Positions 15,644 to 25,444 of a stretch of DNA of 64,000 nucleotides are shown one piece after another. Location: assembly GCA_905234195.1 (NCBI GenBank), contig CAJOFR010000006.1, positions 1-64,000 on the forward strand, in the 5' to 3' direction. The notes below the pieces were generated by a model. The model had not been told where the DNA came from. It worked only from the letters and a program-made list of their open reading frames with translations, and did no database searches. Made by a program: the position numbers and the translations under genes. Origin of the DNA: an uncultured Selenomonadaceae bacterium (GTDB taxonomy: Bacteria > Bacillota > Negativicutes > Selenomonadales > Selenomonadaceae). How positions within the stretch are numbered: the first letter of the stretch is position 1; each line of letters opens with the position of its first letter.

Positions 15644-17725
15644 TATTTGGGAGAATTTGTCTCCGTAAGCAAGAGCAAGATTTTTTCTAAGCTCGACAAA
15701 ATAATTTAAGTCCGCCTCTTCCGTGACAAATTTTTCTGCCGCGTCACGAGCCGCAATCAAAGTTTCGACGTCGCGAAAAACATCCGCGACTTTTAAATCG
15801 GGCAATCCGTGTTGAGCCTCCCCAAAAAATTGTCCGGGCCCGCGCATTTTTAAATCTTCTTCAGCAAGTTTAAAACCGTCGTTCGTCGACTGCAACAGCT
15901 CCATTCTCTCCTGCGAATGGTCAGTTTTGTTGTTGCTCAACAAAATGCAGTAAGATTTTTCGGAGCCGCGCCCGACCCTCCCGCGCAGTTGGTGAAGTTG
16001 CGCCAGCCCAAACCTGTCAGCATTTTCGACAACCATAACCGTCGCGTTCGGAACGTCGACGCCAACTTCAATAACCGTCGTCGAAACAAGCAGACGAGTT
16101 TCTCCCGCGCGAAAACGTTCCATAATTTCATCCTTGTCCTTCGGTTTCATCTTGCCGTGTAAAATATCGCAGGGCACGTCGCGAAAAATTCCTTCGCTCA
16201 ACATTTCGTAAACTTCAACGACGGGATCAATGTGTTTCAAAGTTTCCGAATCACTCCTGGAAATCAGCGGGCAGACGACGTAAGCTTGACGCCCTTTCAA
16301 AATTTCTTCGCGGACAAATTCATAAACTCTCTTGCGGCTGCGAATACTCTTGAACGTCGTTTCAATCGGCTTTCTTCCCGGCGGCATCTCCTTTATCAGC
16401 GAAACATCAAGGTCGCCGTAAACCGTCAAACTCATCGTGCGCGGAATCGGTGTCGCCGTCATTACGAGCATGTCGGGAATTAACACCGAACGCTTTTCGA
16501 GTACCGAACGTTGCACGACGCCGAAGCGGTGTTGCTCGTCAGTGACGACGAGTCCGAGTTTTGCGAAGCGGACACCTTCCTGAATTAACGAGTGCGTGCC
16601 AACCACTATATCCAGTTCGTGTTCGGAAATTTGTTTATAAATTTCGTCGCGCATTTTTTTTGTGCGCGTGACTTTCGCGCTCAAAAGTCCCACGCGTATT
16701 CCGAACGGAGATAAAAATTTTGAAAATTTTTCGTAGTGCTGGTTCGCCAAAATTTCTGTAGGAGCCATCATCGCGCCTTGATAGCCGCCCTGCACAGCCT
16801 TGACGAGTGCCAACAACGCAACAGCAGTTTTTCCGGAGCCGACGTCCCCTTGAATCAGCCGGCGCATCGGCAATTTATCTTCCATGTCCCGCGAAACTTC
16901 CGCGAAAATATTTTTCTGGTCGTTCGTCAATTCAAAGGGCAGGCTGTCAAAAATTTTATTGACAAGCTCACCATTTTTTTCGTGCTGAATTCCGAGCCGG
17001 TTATATTTTGTTTGACGCTTGATTAACATTAATCCGCACTGAATCAAAAAAAGTTCGTCGAAGGCAAGCCGCCTGCGCGCCGCGTCCAAATAACGCTGAT
17101 CCTTCGGAAAATGAATCGAGTGCATCGCCAAATCCAGCGGCATTAATTTTAGTTGCTTGAGTATCACCTGCGGCAAAATTTCCGGCAAAGGCGGCATCTT
17201 ATCCAAAAGATTTTTCATTGCCGTGCGGAAAAAAGATTGTGGCAAACTTGAAGTCGAAGGGTAAACCGGCATTATTCCCAGCGACGGTTGTTCATGCGCG
17301 CCCAAAATCGTGGAGTTTATGACTTGTCCGACGACGAGTTCATTTCTCCAATCGTCCCATTTAATTTTGCCGATAATCATCATTCGCGTGCCGTATTCCA
17401 ATTTTCTCATCAGATAATCTTGATTGAACCACATGACTGTTATTCTGCCGGTGTCGTCGTCGAGCGTGCCTTCGATAATCGACAAATTATGACGAATGAC
17501 GCGTTGTTCGAGGTGATACATTCTTCCGACAAGCACGACAGTTTCTCCGGCGTCGACGTCAGCAATTTTAGAAACGGTGCTGTAATTTTCGTAGGCGCGC
17601 GGATAATGCGTCAAGAAATCGTACATTGTGAAGATGTCCAATTTTTTCAGCATGTCAGCCTTGCGCGGACCCACGCCCTTCAAATACATTATGTTATCCG
17701 TAAATTCAAACCTGGTGCTACTCAT
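15632..17725 (-). CDS. recG: ATP-dependent DNA helicase RecG (697 aa)
   Basis: The wedge/OB domain (residues about 50-150) is followed by helicase domains with Walker A GDVGSGKT, DEQHRFGV (motif II as DEQH), motif III TATPIPRT and the late QLRGRVGRG motif, and a C-terminal TRG region. RecG remodels stalled replication forks and Holliday junctions. A GTG at 17732-17734 overlaps the lysA stop and could be the start; I prefer the ATG at 17723-17725. The 3' end is unusual: the last residues (ITRD) and the TAG stop are encoded by the heptamer head of repeat copy E, so the gene's original end was replaced or extended when the repeat arrived. Confidence 0.93.
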   Translation of the reverse strand: MSSTRFEFTDNIMYLKGVGPRKADMLKKLDIFTMYDFLTHYPRAYENYSTVSKIADVDAGETVVLVGRMYHLEQRVIRHNLSIIEGTLDDDTGRITVMWFNQDYLMRKLEYGTRMMIIGKIKWDDWRNELVVGQVINSTILGAHEQPSLGIMPVYPSTSSLPQSFFRTAMKNLLDKMPPLPEILPQVILKQLKLMPLDLAMHSIHFPKDQRYLDAARRRLAFDELFLIQCGLMLIKRQTKYNRLGIQHEKNGELVNKIFDSLPFELTNDQKNIFAEVSRDMEDKLPMRRLIQGDVGSGKTAVALLALVKAVQGGYQGAMMAPTEILANQHYEKFSKFLSPFGIRVGLLSAKVTRTKKMRDEIYKQISEHELDIVVGTHSLIQEGVRFAKLGLVVTDEQHRFGVVQRSVLEKRSVLIPDMLVMTATPIPRTMSLTVYGDLDVSLIKEMPPGRKPIETTFKSIRSRKRVYEFVREEILKGRQAYVVCPLISRSDSETLKHIDPVVEVYEMLSEGIFRDVPCDILHGKMKPKDKDEIMERFRAGETRLLVSTTVIEVGVDVPNATVMVVENADRFGLAQLHQLRGRVGRGSEKSYCILLSNNKTDHSQERMELLQSTNDGFKLAEEDLKMRGPGQFFGEAQHGLPDLKVADVFRDVETLIAARDAAEKFVTEEADLNYFVELRKNLALAYGDKFSQITRD

Positions 17726-17726
17726 T

Positions 17727-18986
17727 TTAATCACCGAAATTTAACGTGGCGAAATAATCTTCAAGAGTTTCGGCGCGGCGAATCATTTCGACCTTGCCAT
17801 TTTCGCGCAGGAGAAGTTCCGCGCTACGCAGTTTGCCGTTGTAATTAAATCCCATAGCGTGCCCGTGCGCGCCCGTGTCGTGGATAATCAAAATGTCGCC
17901 GACAGAAATTTTCGGCAAGCGTCTGTCAATCGCGAACTTGTCATTATTTTCGCAGAGGGAGCCCGTCACGTCGTAAACATGGTCGCGCGGAAAATTTTCC
18001 TTGCCGACAACGGTAATGTGGTGATACGCGCCGTAAAGAGCGGGGCGCATCAAATTCGCCATGCAAGAATCCAGCCCGATATAATTTTTGTAAGTATTTT
18101 TTTCGTGCAGGACAGTCGACACGAGCCAGCCCGCGTCGCCGGTCATTGCGCGCCCGCTTTCCGTAGCGATACGAATTTTTTCGAGCCCGTTCGCCACGAG
18201 AATTTTTTCATAGAGTTCGTGAATACCTTCGCCGATTTTTTTATAGTCGACAGGTTTTTCTTCGGGGCGATAGGGGATCCCGAAACCGCCGCCCAAATTT
18301 ACAAACTCCAAATTAATTCCGAGACGGTTTTTAATTTCGGCGGCAAGTTCAAACATAATTTTCGCGGTGTACAAAAAAGTTTCTGTCTTGCGTTCGTTCG
18401 AGGCAATCATCGTGTGCAAGCCGAAGCGTCTAACTCCTTTGTCCTGCGCGATTTTGTAAGCGTCGAAAATTTGCTGACGAGTGAGCCCGTACTTCGCCTC
18501 TGCGGGTCGCCCGATAATGTCATTGCCCTCGTTCATCAAATCGGCGGGGTTGTAGCGGAAGGAAAGGCATTGCGGCAAGCCGGCATTTTTTTCGAGATAA
18601 TCAATGTGCGTTATGTCGTCGAGATTAATAATCGCGCCGAGCTGAATTGCCTTTTGAAATTCGTCAGCGGGGGTGTCGTTTGAAGTCAGAATAATTTTTT
18701 CACCGACGACGCCCGCCCTTTCGCTGATAAAAAGTTCGGCGAGTGAGCTACAATCCGTGCCCGCGCCGTCTTCGGCAAGAATTTTTACAATGTGCGGATT
18801 CGGCGTCGCTTTTATCGCAAAATGTTCGCGGAAATCCGGAGCCCAAGAAAAAGTTTCACGAAGGCGGCGAAAATTTTCGCGGATAGTTTTTTCGTCGTAC
18901 AAATGAAAGGGCGTCGGAAATTTTTTAATGACTTCGCGCAGTTCGTCCGTGTCGAGCGGAAATTTTTTTGTCGAATCGATTATCAA
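17727..18986 (-). CDS. lysA: Diaminopimelate decarboxylase family, PLP-dependent (419 aa)
   Basis: This is an alanine-racemase-like fold III barrel with PLP Lys59 (FAIKATPNPHI), a glycine-rich NLGGGFGIPY phosphate-binding loop, and the C-terminal VTGSLCENNDKF and IHDTGAHGHAMGF segments with the catalytic Cys of the other protomer. It would decarboxylate meso-diaminopimelate to lysine. The sequence belongs to the less-studied LysA branch, and a related substrate cannot be excluded. The start is TTG 18984-18986 behind AAGGTGG; a longer frame would start upstream of this ribosome site. It precedes recG, with overlap or nearly so, and both are minus. Confidence 0.85.
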   Translation of the reverse strand: MIIDSTKKFPLDTDELREVIKKFPTPFHLYDEKTIRENFRRLRETFSWAPDFREHFAIKATPNPHIVKILAEDGAGTDCSSLAELFISERAGVVGEKIILTSNDTPADEFQKAIQLGAIINLDDITHIDYLEKNAGLPQCLSFRYNPADLMNEGNDIIGRPAEAKYGLTRQQIFDAYKIAQDKGVRRFGLHTMIASNERKTETFLYTAKIMFELAAEIKNRLGINLEFVNLGGGFGIPYRPEEKPVDYKKIGEGIHELYEKILVANGLEKIRIATESGRAMTGDAGWLVSTVLHEKNTYKNYIGLDSCMANLMRPALYGAYHHITVVGKENFPRDHVYDVTGSLCENNDKFAIDRRLPKISVGDILIIHDTGAHGHAMGFNYNGKLRSAELLLRENGKVEMIRRAETLEDYFATLNFGD

Positions 18987-19095
18987 AATGCAGTACCACC
19001 TTTTCAAAAAAATTTTTTCTTCATGACGAAAAAATTATATCAATTTTTCAAGAGTATTGCAATTTTCACGCGCCGCAAAAAATTTTTTTATAAAA

Positions 19096-19124
19096 CCAAA
19101 AAAGCCCCGGAAAACTTCCGGAGC
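19096..19124 (-). terminator. Terminator of tRNA-Thr
   Basis: GCTCCGGAA and TTCCGGGGC form a 9-bp stem around GTT, followed on the minus strand by TTTTTT. It lies 12 bases past the tRNA 3' end. Confidence 0.8.
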
Positions 19125-19136
19125 GTTAATTTCTTG

Positions 19137-19212
19137 TGGAGCTGGTTAAAGGACTTGAACCTTCGACCTGCTCATTACGAATGAGCTGCTCTACCAACTG
19201 AGCTAAACCAGC
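19137..19212 (-). tRNA. tRNA-Thr (CGU anticodon)
   Basis: The 76-base cloverleaf starts GCTGGTT and ends AACCAGC, then T and an encoded CCA. The anticodon arm GCTCA/TGAGC holds the loop TTCGTAA, giving CGU, which reads ACG. The D loop (TAGCTCAGTTGGTAGAGC) and the T arm (AGGTTCAAGTCCT) are complete. Confidence 0.97.
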
Positions 19213-19329
19213 AAAATTTTTTCAAACAACACTGAAATAATATCACTTTCCAAAATTTTTGTCAAGGGTTGTTTTATAATTTACCTTGTAGTAAACTGAA
19301 AACAATTTTCTGGAGGAGATGCAGTTTTC

Positions 19330-20562
19330 GTGAAAAAATTTTTCCCGTTTCATTACGGATATGTTGTTGCCGCGTGTTGCACCTTAGTTACGATTTTTAA
19401 TATCGGGTTGGTGATGAGTTGCGCCGGCATTTTTTTCGTCCCGATAAGCCAAGAACTCAACGTGCCTGTCGGGCGCGTGGGCATGCTACTTTCGTTCAAC
19501 CTGCTTGCCTCGACGATAGTTTTATCTTTCGCCGGAAAAATAATCGACAAGTTCGGCGCGCGGCTGACTATGACAATTTCTTCAGTCGTCATGGGAATTT
19601 GTCTGCTGTGCATGTCGCGTTTCGACGAGCTGTGGCAATTTTACGTCGCGGGCTCCATCTTCGGAATAACCTTTGCGTTCCTGCTTTATCTCGGTTTCCC
19701 GACAATTATCCCGCGTTGGTTCAAAAAAAGAGTGGGGCTTTTAATCGGAATTTGCAGCGCGGGTTCGAGCATAGGCGGCGCGATTTTCAATCCGGTTTGC
19801 GGAAAATTGATAACCGACTACGGCTGGCGAATGACCTACGTAATTTTCGGTGTGGTGATTTTATTTTTTGTGTCGCCGCTGTTGGGAATTTTTCTGCGGA
19901 ATAATCCTGCGGACGTCGGCTTAAAACCGTTCGGGGAGGGCGAAAAAATTTCCGCGCGCGCAAATCAAAAGGACGGTCCCGAATATCGCGCGGTAATAAA
20001 AATGCCGATATTCTACGGGCTTTTCGCCTTCGCGTTTTTGATGAGCGCGACCGCCGGAATTTTTCACTACATCCCGAAATACGCGGAGACTCTGAATTTT
20101 TCGCTGGAGCAGGCGTCATTTGCGGCGGCGGCGGCGATGATCGGTTCGACAATCGGAAAAGTCGGGCTCGGCTTAATCAACGACAGAAGTATCGCGCTTG
20201 GAATTTCGGCGACAATCGGTTTGGGTATCGGCGGATTAATTTTGATGCTCATGGGAAATTTCGGGCTGGCAGTTTTAATCGGCGGCGGATTTTTATTTGG
20301 CTGGGCTTACGCGGGAGTTTTCGTGCAGACACCGCTTTTGGTCCGTTCGGTTTTCGGCGGGCGCAGTTACAATCAAGTTTACTCAAATATCTCTATAGCT
20401 TTCACACTCTCGGCGGCGGCGGCGGTCGTCGTCTGGGGATTTTTGGCGGACAGCGGCGGCTATAACGTCGTCTTAATTATCGGCTCAATCCTTTTGGCAA
20501 TTTGCGGCGCGATTGGATTTACCGCGCTGAAGGTCGGAAAAAATATCCGCGCACAAAATTAA
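19330..20562 (+). CDS. MFS transporter, oxalate/formate-antiporter-like (410 aa)
   Basis: There are twelve predicted membrane segments with a central hydrophilic loop (about residues 195-225). The N-terminal half has FAGKIIDKFGARLTM, the usual MFS loop 2-3 motif, and LIGICSAGSSIGGAIFNPVCG. The overall pattern resembles the OFA-type or monocarboxylate MFS carriers, so a small organic acid is the likely substrate, but I cannot name it. The start is GTG 19330 behind GGAGGAG with 11-base spacing. The gene is alone and I see no operator. Confidence 0.85.
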   Translation: MKKFFPFHYGYVVAACCTLVTIFNIGLVMSCAGIFFVPISQELNVPVGRVGMLLSFNLLASTIVLSFAGKIIDKFGARLTMTISSVVMGICLLCMSRFDELWQFYVAGSIFGITFAFLLYLGFPTIIPRWFKKRVGLLIGICSAGSSIGGAIFNPVCGKLITDYGWRMTYVIFGVVILFFVSPLLGIFLRNNPADVGLKPFGEGEKISARANQKDGPEYRAVIKMPIFYGLFAFAFLMSATAGIFHYIPKYAETLNFSLEQASFAAAAAMIGSTIGKVGLGLINDRSIALGISATIGLGIGGLILMLMGNFGLAVLIGGGFLFGWAYAGVFVQTPLLVRSVFGGRSYNQVYSNISIAFTLSAAAAVVVWGFLADSGGYNVVLIIGSILLAICGAIGFTALKVGKNIRAQN

Positions 20563-20614
20563 CAGCTCCACGAAAAATTTTTTATTGTAATCTGAAAATA
20601 AATTGAAAATACTC

Positions 20615-20644
20615 TTTACAAATCGTTATGATTTATGTTAAAAT
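20615..20644 (+). promoter_or_regulatory. Candidate promoter of sepF
   Basis: TTTACA and TAAAAT are spaced by 18 bases, about 50 bases before the sepF start. This is a good but not perfect sigma-A match. Confidence 0.5.
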
Positions 20645-20696
20645 TAGCTAGCTTGTAGAGTGTGTGAAATGACTTTTTATCGGAAGGACGATTTTT

Positions 20697-21287
20697 ATGT
20701 TTATGGATTGGCTCAGAAAGGTGACTGATATAATTATGCCTTTAGAGAATTTGCCGGAGGAAGAGGTTGAGCAGACAAAAAAAGTTGAACCTCAAAAAAT
20801 CGAGAGCAAGCAGGCGGAAATGCAGACGATAAGTGAGATGCCTATGAAACGTGTTGCGGCAGGCGGCGGCGCGTCTATGGTCGCCCCGAACTATGGTTCG
20901 CAGAGTTTTATCAGCACTTCCAACAGCGGCACAATTTCTATGGACGGCGTTCGTTATACAGCGCATGCTGACAGCGCGGTAAGAGCCACAAAGCCCAACC
21001 TAAAAGTTGTCAAAGCCCCTGACCTTGCCGTGAGAATTTACGTTCCGAGAAATGCCGATTCCGTTATGTCGATAGCGGAGGACGTGCTTGCTCAAAGGGC
21101 GGTTATCGTGAACTACGAATACATTAACCCCGAAGAGCAAAGAAAAATTTCCGATTTCATGGACGGCGTGCGCTTTGTTGTCGACGGAACTATAACCGAA
21201 ATATCCGAAAAAATTTTAATGTACGTTCCTTTTGGCGTGGCCGCCGGCGATATAGCTGCGTTCACGGCTTCGATGAGGTTTCGTTAA
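20697..21287 (+). CDS. sepF: SepF cell-division protein (196 aa)
   Basis: The amphipathic N-terminal helix MFMDWLRKVTDIIM suits membrane binding. It is followed by a disordered linker rich in Ser/Gly/Glu (about 20-100) and the C-terminal SepF fold (about 105-196, KVVKAPDLAVRIYVPRN and MDGVRFVVDGTITEI). SepF anchors FtsZ to the membrane in Firmicutes and Actinobacteria, where FtsA is often absent or redundant. The linker is longer than in Bacillus SepF. A GGAAGGA precedes the ATG and a terminator-like hairpin follows. It is not in the usual ylmD-E-F-G-H division cluster. Confidence 0.9.
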   Translation: MFMDWLRKVTDIIMPLENLPEEEVEQTKKVEPQKIESKQAEMQTISEMPMKRVAAGGGASMVAPNYGSQSFISTSNSGTISMDGVRYTAHADSAVRATKPNLKVVKAPDLAVRIYVPRNADSVMSIAEDVLAQRAVIVNYEYINPEEQRKISDFMDGVRFVVDGTITEISEKILMYVPFGVAAGDIAAFTASMRFR

Positions 21288-21313
21288 GAAAAAAAGTTAT
21301 GGTTGAAATAAAC

Positions 21314-21350
21314 GGGCTCTCTTCTGCGGGGTAGCCCCTTTATTTTTTTT
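21314..21350 (+). terminator. Probable terminator of sepF
   Basis: GGGCT and AGCCC form a short stem around a 14-base loop, followed by CTTTATTTTTTTT. The stem is weak, so confidence is moderate. Confidence 0.45.
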
Positions 21351-21379
21351 ACGGAAAATTTTTCAAAGGAGGTTTTTCT

Positions 21380-24300
21380 TTGAATAAATACAGCATCATT
21401 CCGGGGGATTTAAAAATTTTTCACACGCTTTTTGCGGAAATGGATCTCGACGACGATGCGCGACAAACTTTTCAAAATTCTCTCGTCACTAAAGTTATTG
21501 TCATGCCCGACGAAAATATTTGGGAGATTGCGGTTACATCCGAAAAGAATATCGACGGGGAAATTTTACGCCGCGCAGAAAAATTCTTGACGGAAAAATT
21601 TTCTGAAGAAAATTTAATCGTGAACGTTAAAATAAATTTTGGTATCAGGGAAAATAAAAATCTTATTCCAATGATAAAAGAGCAGCCCACTCAAAAAATT
21701 TTTCACTCTTCAAAAATTATTCCCTTCCGAGAAAATCCCAAGCCCACCGAATCAAACGGCAGTAAAATAATATCGAAACAGATTAAAGGCGAAATTACGA
21801 AGATTGCCGATTTAAAAAACAGCGCGGAAAATATTATCATCTACGGCGAAATTTGCAACGACGAAAAAAACGGCGTCAACCTGCGCGAATTTGAAAAAGG
21901 TTCCTGCGTCGTGACTTTTGGTGTTGTTGACGATACAGACGGCATCCTTTGCAAAAAGTTTTTTAAAAACGGCTCGAAGGACTCCGCCGAAAATATCTTC
22001 GCCCAACTTCAAGCCGCAAAGTTCGTCAAAGTTAAAGGCAATGTCAAACACGACGACTACTTGAAGGAAAATATTATCGCCATTGAAAAAATTGAGCTTG
22101 CTGAAAATCCTGCCGAGCGCGAAGATACTGCCGCAGTCAAGCGCGTCGAACTCCACGCCCACACGACGATGAGCGCAATGGACGCCGTTATTTCTCCGGA
22201 AGAACTTATCACGACCGCCGCGAATTGGAATTGGTCAGCCGTCGCGATAACGGATCACGGCGTTGTCCAGGCTTTTCCGGAGGCAATGCAGGTCGCCGAA
22301 AAGCTCGCCAAAAAAGGAAAGCACATTAAAGTTATCTACGGCATGGAAGGCTACCTCGTCACGGAAGAAAATCAGAAACATTCTAATCACGTCATCATTC
22401 TCGCGAAAAATAAAACCGGTTTGGATAATCTTTATCGCCTTGTTTCTATCAGTCAGCTGAAATATTTTCAGAGGACGCCCCGCATTTTGAAAAGTATGCT
22501 TGCGAATTTGCGCGAAGGTCTGATAATCGGTTCGGCTTGTGAGTCAGGCGAATTGATTCGCGCGATTGTCGAAGGAAAGCCCGAAGAGGAGATAGAAGAG
22601 ATTGCCGGATTTTACGATTATCTGGAGATCCAGCCGATTCATAACAACGAATTTTTGATTGACAGCAACAAGTTTCCGAACATAAACAACGACGACGATT
22701 TGATAAACGTAAACAAGCGCGTCGCTGAACTTGCCAAAAAATTAAATAAACCTCTCGTCGCAACTTGTGACGCCCATTTTTTGAACGAGAACGATTGGAT
22801 TTATCGCGCGATTTTGATGACGGGTCACGGCTTTAAGGATACGAAAAAACAACCGCCGATTTATTTGCGGACGACTGAAGAAATGTTGCGCGAATTTGAT
22901 TATCTCGACGAGAAGACAGCTTACGACGCCGTTATCACAAACCCGAATAAAATTGCCGATTTGATTGAGAATATGAAGCCCATTCCCGACGGACTTTATT
23001 CGCCGTCGATGCCGGGCGCAAATTTTGAAATTCGTGATATGTCCTACAGGAAGGCGCGCGCTCTTTACGGCGAAAATCTTCCGCAGCTTGTCGAAGAACG
23101 TTTGGAGCAGGAGCTCACCCCGATTATCGGTCATGGTTTTTCTGTGCTCTATTTGATTTCGCAAAAACTTGTGAAAAAATCCAACGACGACGGCTATCTT
23201 GTCGGCTCGCGCGGATCTGTCGGCTCTTCGTTCGTCGCCGCCATGACCGGAATTACTGAAGTTAATCCCCTGCCGCCGCATTGGCGTTGCCCGAAATGTC
23301 AGTATAACAAATTTGTGACGGACGGTTCGGTTAATTGCGGCTACGACCTCGAAGACAAGGACTGCCCCGTTTGCGGGTATCCTCTTGTCAAGGACGGGCA
23401 TGACATTCCCTTCGCGGTGTTTCTCGGATTCGACGGCGATAAAGTTCCCGATATTGACTTGAATTTTTCCGGAGATTACCAGGCCGCCGCGCACAAGTAC
23501 ACTGAAATTTTGTTCGGCAGGCACAATGTTTATCGCGCAGGAACAATTTCGACGGTCGCTGAAAAAACTGCTTACGGTTTCGTCAAAAAATATCTCGAAG
23601 AAAAGAATATCAAAAAAAATTCCGCGTATATCTCGAAACTCGCGCAGGGTTGCATTGGCGTCAAGCGGACGACCGGGCAACACCCCGCCGGAATTATGGT
23701 TGTGCCGCGCGATATGGATATTCATTATTTCACGCCGATTCAACACCCCGCCGACGATAAGGACTCGAAAACTATCACGACGCATTTTGATTATCACTCT
23801 ATCAGCTCCCGCCTCGTCAAGCTCGATATTCTCGGTCACGACGACCCGACGGTTATTAAGATGCTCGAAGACTTGACGCACAAGGACGCGCAGACGATTC
23901 CCCTTGACGACAAGGCGACGTTGAGTTTGTTTTCGTCGACGAAGGCAATTAATTTGACTCCTGCTCAAATCGGAAATAATTCCGGCACGTTCGGGATTCC
24001 GGAGTTTCGCACGCATTTTACGCGCATGATGATTGACGACACTCACCCCGATTGTTTCAGCGACCTTGTCAGGATTTCCGGCTTTTCTCACGGAACTGAT
24101 GTTTGGCTCGGCAATGCGCAGGACTTGATTAAAAATAAAACCTGCACGCTGAAAAACGCGATTTCCGCCCGCGATGATATTATGATGTATCTGATTCACA
24201 GCGGGGTTGACGCGCTGAAGTCTTTCAAAATTATGGAGAACGTCCGCAAGGGAAAAGGGATTGCCCCCGACGCCGTCGAAGATTTAAAATCGCACGATGT

Positions 24301-24883
24301 GCCCGATTGGTACATTGATTCTTGCCAAAAAATTAAATATCTTTTTCCGCGCGCGCATGCGACGGCTTATGTTATCATGGCTTATCGGATTGCCTATTGC
24401 AAGGTGCATTATCCGCTTGCCTACTACGCGGCGTATTTTTCCATTCGCGCGGACGAGTTTAACGCGACTGAAATTGTCAAGGGCGAAAAATATATCAAGT
24501 CTCAAATTGACGAGCTGGAAAAATTATCTGCGGAAAGAAAACTTGACTTGAAGGAAAGCGGAACTCTTGCGGTGTTGCAGCTTGCCCACGAAATGTATCT
24601 GCGCGGATTCAAAGTGGAAAGGGTTGACTTGTACAAGTCGGACGCAGAAAAATTTATCATGCTGGAAAATTCTTTGTTGCCGCCGCTGGCGTCGATTGTC
24701 GGCGTCGGTCACGTGGCGGCGCGTGGGATTGTTGAGGCGCGGAAGAAGGGAAAATTTTCTTCGATTGAAGACTTGCGGACACGTTCGGGCGCGAACAGGT
24801 CTAACGTTGCCGCGCTAAGGGAACACGGCTGCCTTGACGGTATGGAGGAGTCTAATCAAATTAATTTGTTTGGATTTTTTTAA
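21380..24883 (+). CDS. polC: PolC-type DNA polymerase III alpha subunit lacking the exonuclease domain (1167 aa)
   Basis: The protein has an N-terminal region (about 1-130), an OB-like segment (about 135-240), a PHP domain beginning VELHAHTTMSAMDA (residue 257), the palm with catalytic Asp691 and Asp693 (VPDIDLNFSG), a zinc-binding CPKC...CPVC insert, and a C-terminal helix-hairpin-helix/clamp-binding end (NQINLFGFF). It is the replicative polymerase typical of Firmicutes. In standard PolC a DEDD 3'-5' exonuclease of about 180-190 residues interrupts the PHP domain after YG.E..LV; here the PHP halves run together at residues 327-337, with only about ten residues between LV and HVIIL. The start is TTG 21380 behind GGAGG. 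Proofreading would have to come from another protein. Confidence 0.95.
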   Translation: MNKYSIIPGDLKIFHTLFAEMDLDDDARQTFQNSLVTKVIVMPDENIWEIAVTSEKNIDGEILRRAEKFLTEKFSEENLIVNVKINFGIRENKNLIPMIKEQPTQKIFHSSKIIPFRENPKPTESNGSKIISKQIKGEITKIADLKNSAENIIIYGEICNDEKNGVNLREFEKGSCVVTFGVVDDTDGILCKKFFKNGSKDSAENIFAQLQAAKFVKVKGNVKHDDYLKENIIAIEKIELAENPAEREDTAAVKRVELHAHTTMSAMDAVISPEELITTAANWNWSAVAITDHGVVQAFPEAMQVAEKLAKKGKHIKVIYGMEGYLVTEENQKHSNHVIILAKNKTGLDNLYRLVSISQLKYFQRTPRILKSMLANLREGLIIGSACESGELIRAIVEGKPEEEIEEIAGFYDYLEIQPIHNNEFLIDSNKFPNINNDDDLINVNKRVAELAKKLNKPLVATCDAHFLNENDWIYRAILMTGHGFKDTKKQPPIYLRTTEEMLREFDYLDEKTAYDAVITNPNKIADLIENMKPIPDGLYSPSMPGANFEIRDMSYRKARALYGENLPQLVEERLEQELTPIIGHGFSVLYLISQKLVKKSNDDGYLVGSRGSVGSSFVAAMTGITEVNPLPPHWRCPKCQYNKFVTDGSVNCGYDLEDKDCPVCGYPLVKDGHDIPFAVFLGFDGDKVPDIDLNFSGDYQAAAHKYTEILFGRHNVYRAGTISTVAEKTAYGFVKKYLEEKNIKKNSAYISKLAQGCIGVKRTTGQHPAGIMVVPRDMDIHYFTPIQHPADDKDSKTITTHFDYHSISSRLVKLDILGHDDPTVIKMLEDLTHKDAQTIPLDDKATLSLFSSTKAINLTPAQIGNNSGTFGIPEFRTHFTRMMIDDTHPDCFSDLVRISGFSHGTDVWLGNAQDLIKNKTCTLKNAISARDDIMMYLIHSGVDALKSFKIMENVRKGKGIAPDAVEDLKSHDVPDWYIDSCQKIKYLFPRAHATAYVIMAYRIAYCKVHYPLAYYAAYFSIRADEFNATEIVKGEKYIKSQIDELEKLSAERKLDLKESGTLAVLQLAHEMYLRGFKVERVDLYKSDAEKFIMLENSLLPPLASIVGVGHVAARGIVEARKKGKFSSIEDLRTRSGANRSNVAALREHGCLDGMEESNQINLFGFF

Positions 24884-24898
24884 GGAAGGATGATTATT

Positions 24899-25444
24899 TT
24901 GAAGAGGGAAATTAACGCGCTCGAATACGCCGGCGAATTTTTGAAGGCTCTGCCGAAGGGGATTTTGTTGACGAGCGAGGCGGAGGACTGCATTAACGCG
25001 ATGACCATCGGCTGGGGAACTGTCGGCATCGAATGGGGCGTGCCGATTTTCACCGCGTACGTTCGCGAGAGTCGTTTCACTTATGAGCTTATGGAGCGCA
25101 CGGGGGAGTTTACGATTTGCGCGCCTTACGGAGAAATTTCCAAAGAGGCGACAAAAATTATTGGCATGTGTGGAAGTTTGAGCGGGCGCGATACGGACAA
25201 ACTTGCGAAGGCGGGCGCGCACCTGGTTGAGGCGGAAATAGTTCGCCCGCCCGCGATTAAGGAGTTGCCGCTAACTTTGGAATGCCGCGTTGTTTTTGAG
25301 CAGGTTCAGCCCGTAAAAAAAATTTCCCACCGCTTTAAAAAGTTTTATCCGGAAATTTCCGACCCTTACAGCGATGAGAAAACTTACGATCAGCACGTTG
25401 CCTACTACGGAGAAATTTTGAAGGCTTACATTATTGAAAGCTGA
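24899..25444 (+). CDS. Flavin reductase / flavoredoxin-like protein (181 aa)
   Basis: The flavin-reductase-like split-barrel fold is seen in AMTIGWGTVGIEWGVPIFTA (FMN-binding N-terminal half) and AYVRESRFTYELM. Members bind FMN and reduce it or serve as electron carriers. The start is TTG 24899 behind GGAAGG; the nearer ATG at 24890 has almost no spacing. It follows polC by 15 bases, so co-transcription is likely but functional linkage is doubtful. It overlaps the convergent cbiJ gene by 19 bases at its 3' end. The exact substrate is not clear. Confidence 0.75.
   Translation: MKREINALEYAGEFLKALPKGILLTSEAEDCINAMTIGWGTVGIEWGVPIFTAYVRESRFTYELMERTGEFTICAPYGEISKEATKIIGMCGSLSGRDTDKLAKAGAHLVEAEIVRPPAIKELPLTLECRVVFEQVQPVKKISHRFKKFYPEISDPYSDEKTYDQHVAYYGEILKAYIIES

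Noticed and set aside
22742-24199. 485-residue frame antisense to polC
   Set aside because: A shadow frame from the codon bias of polC; it has no Shine-Dalgarno and no family motif.
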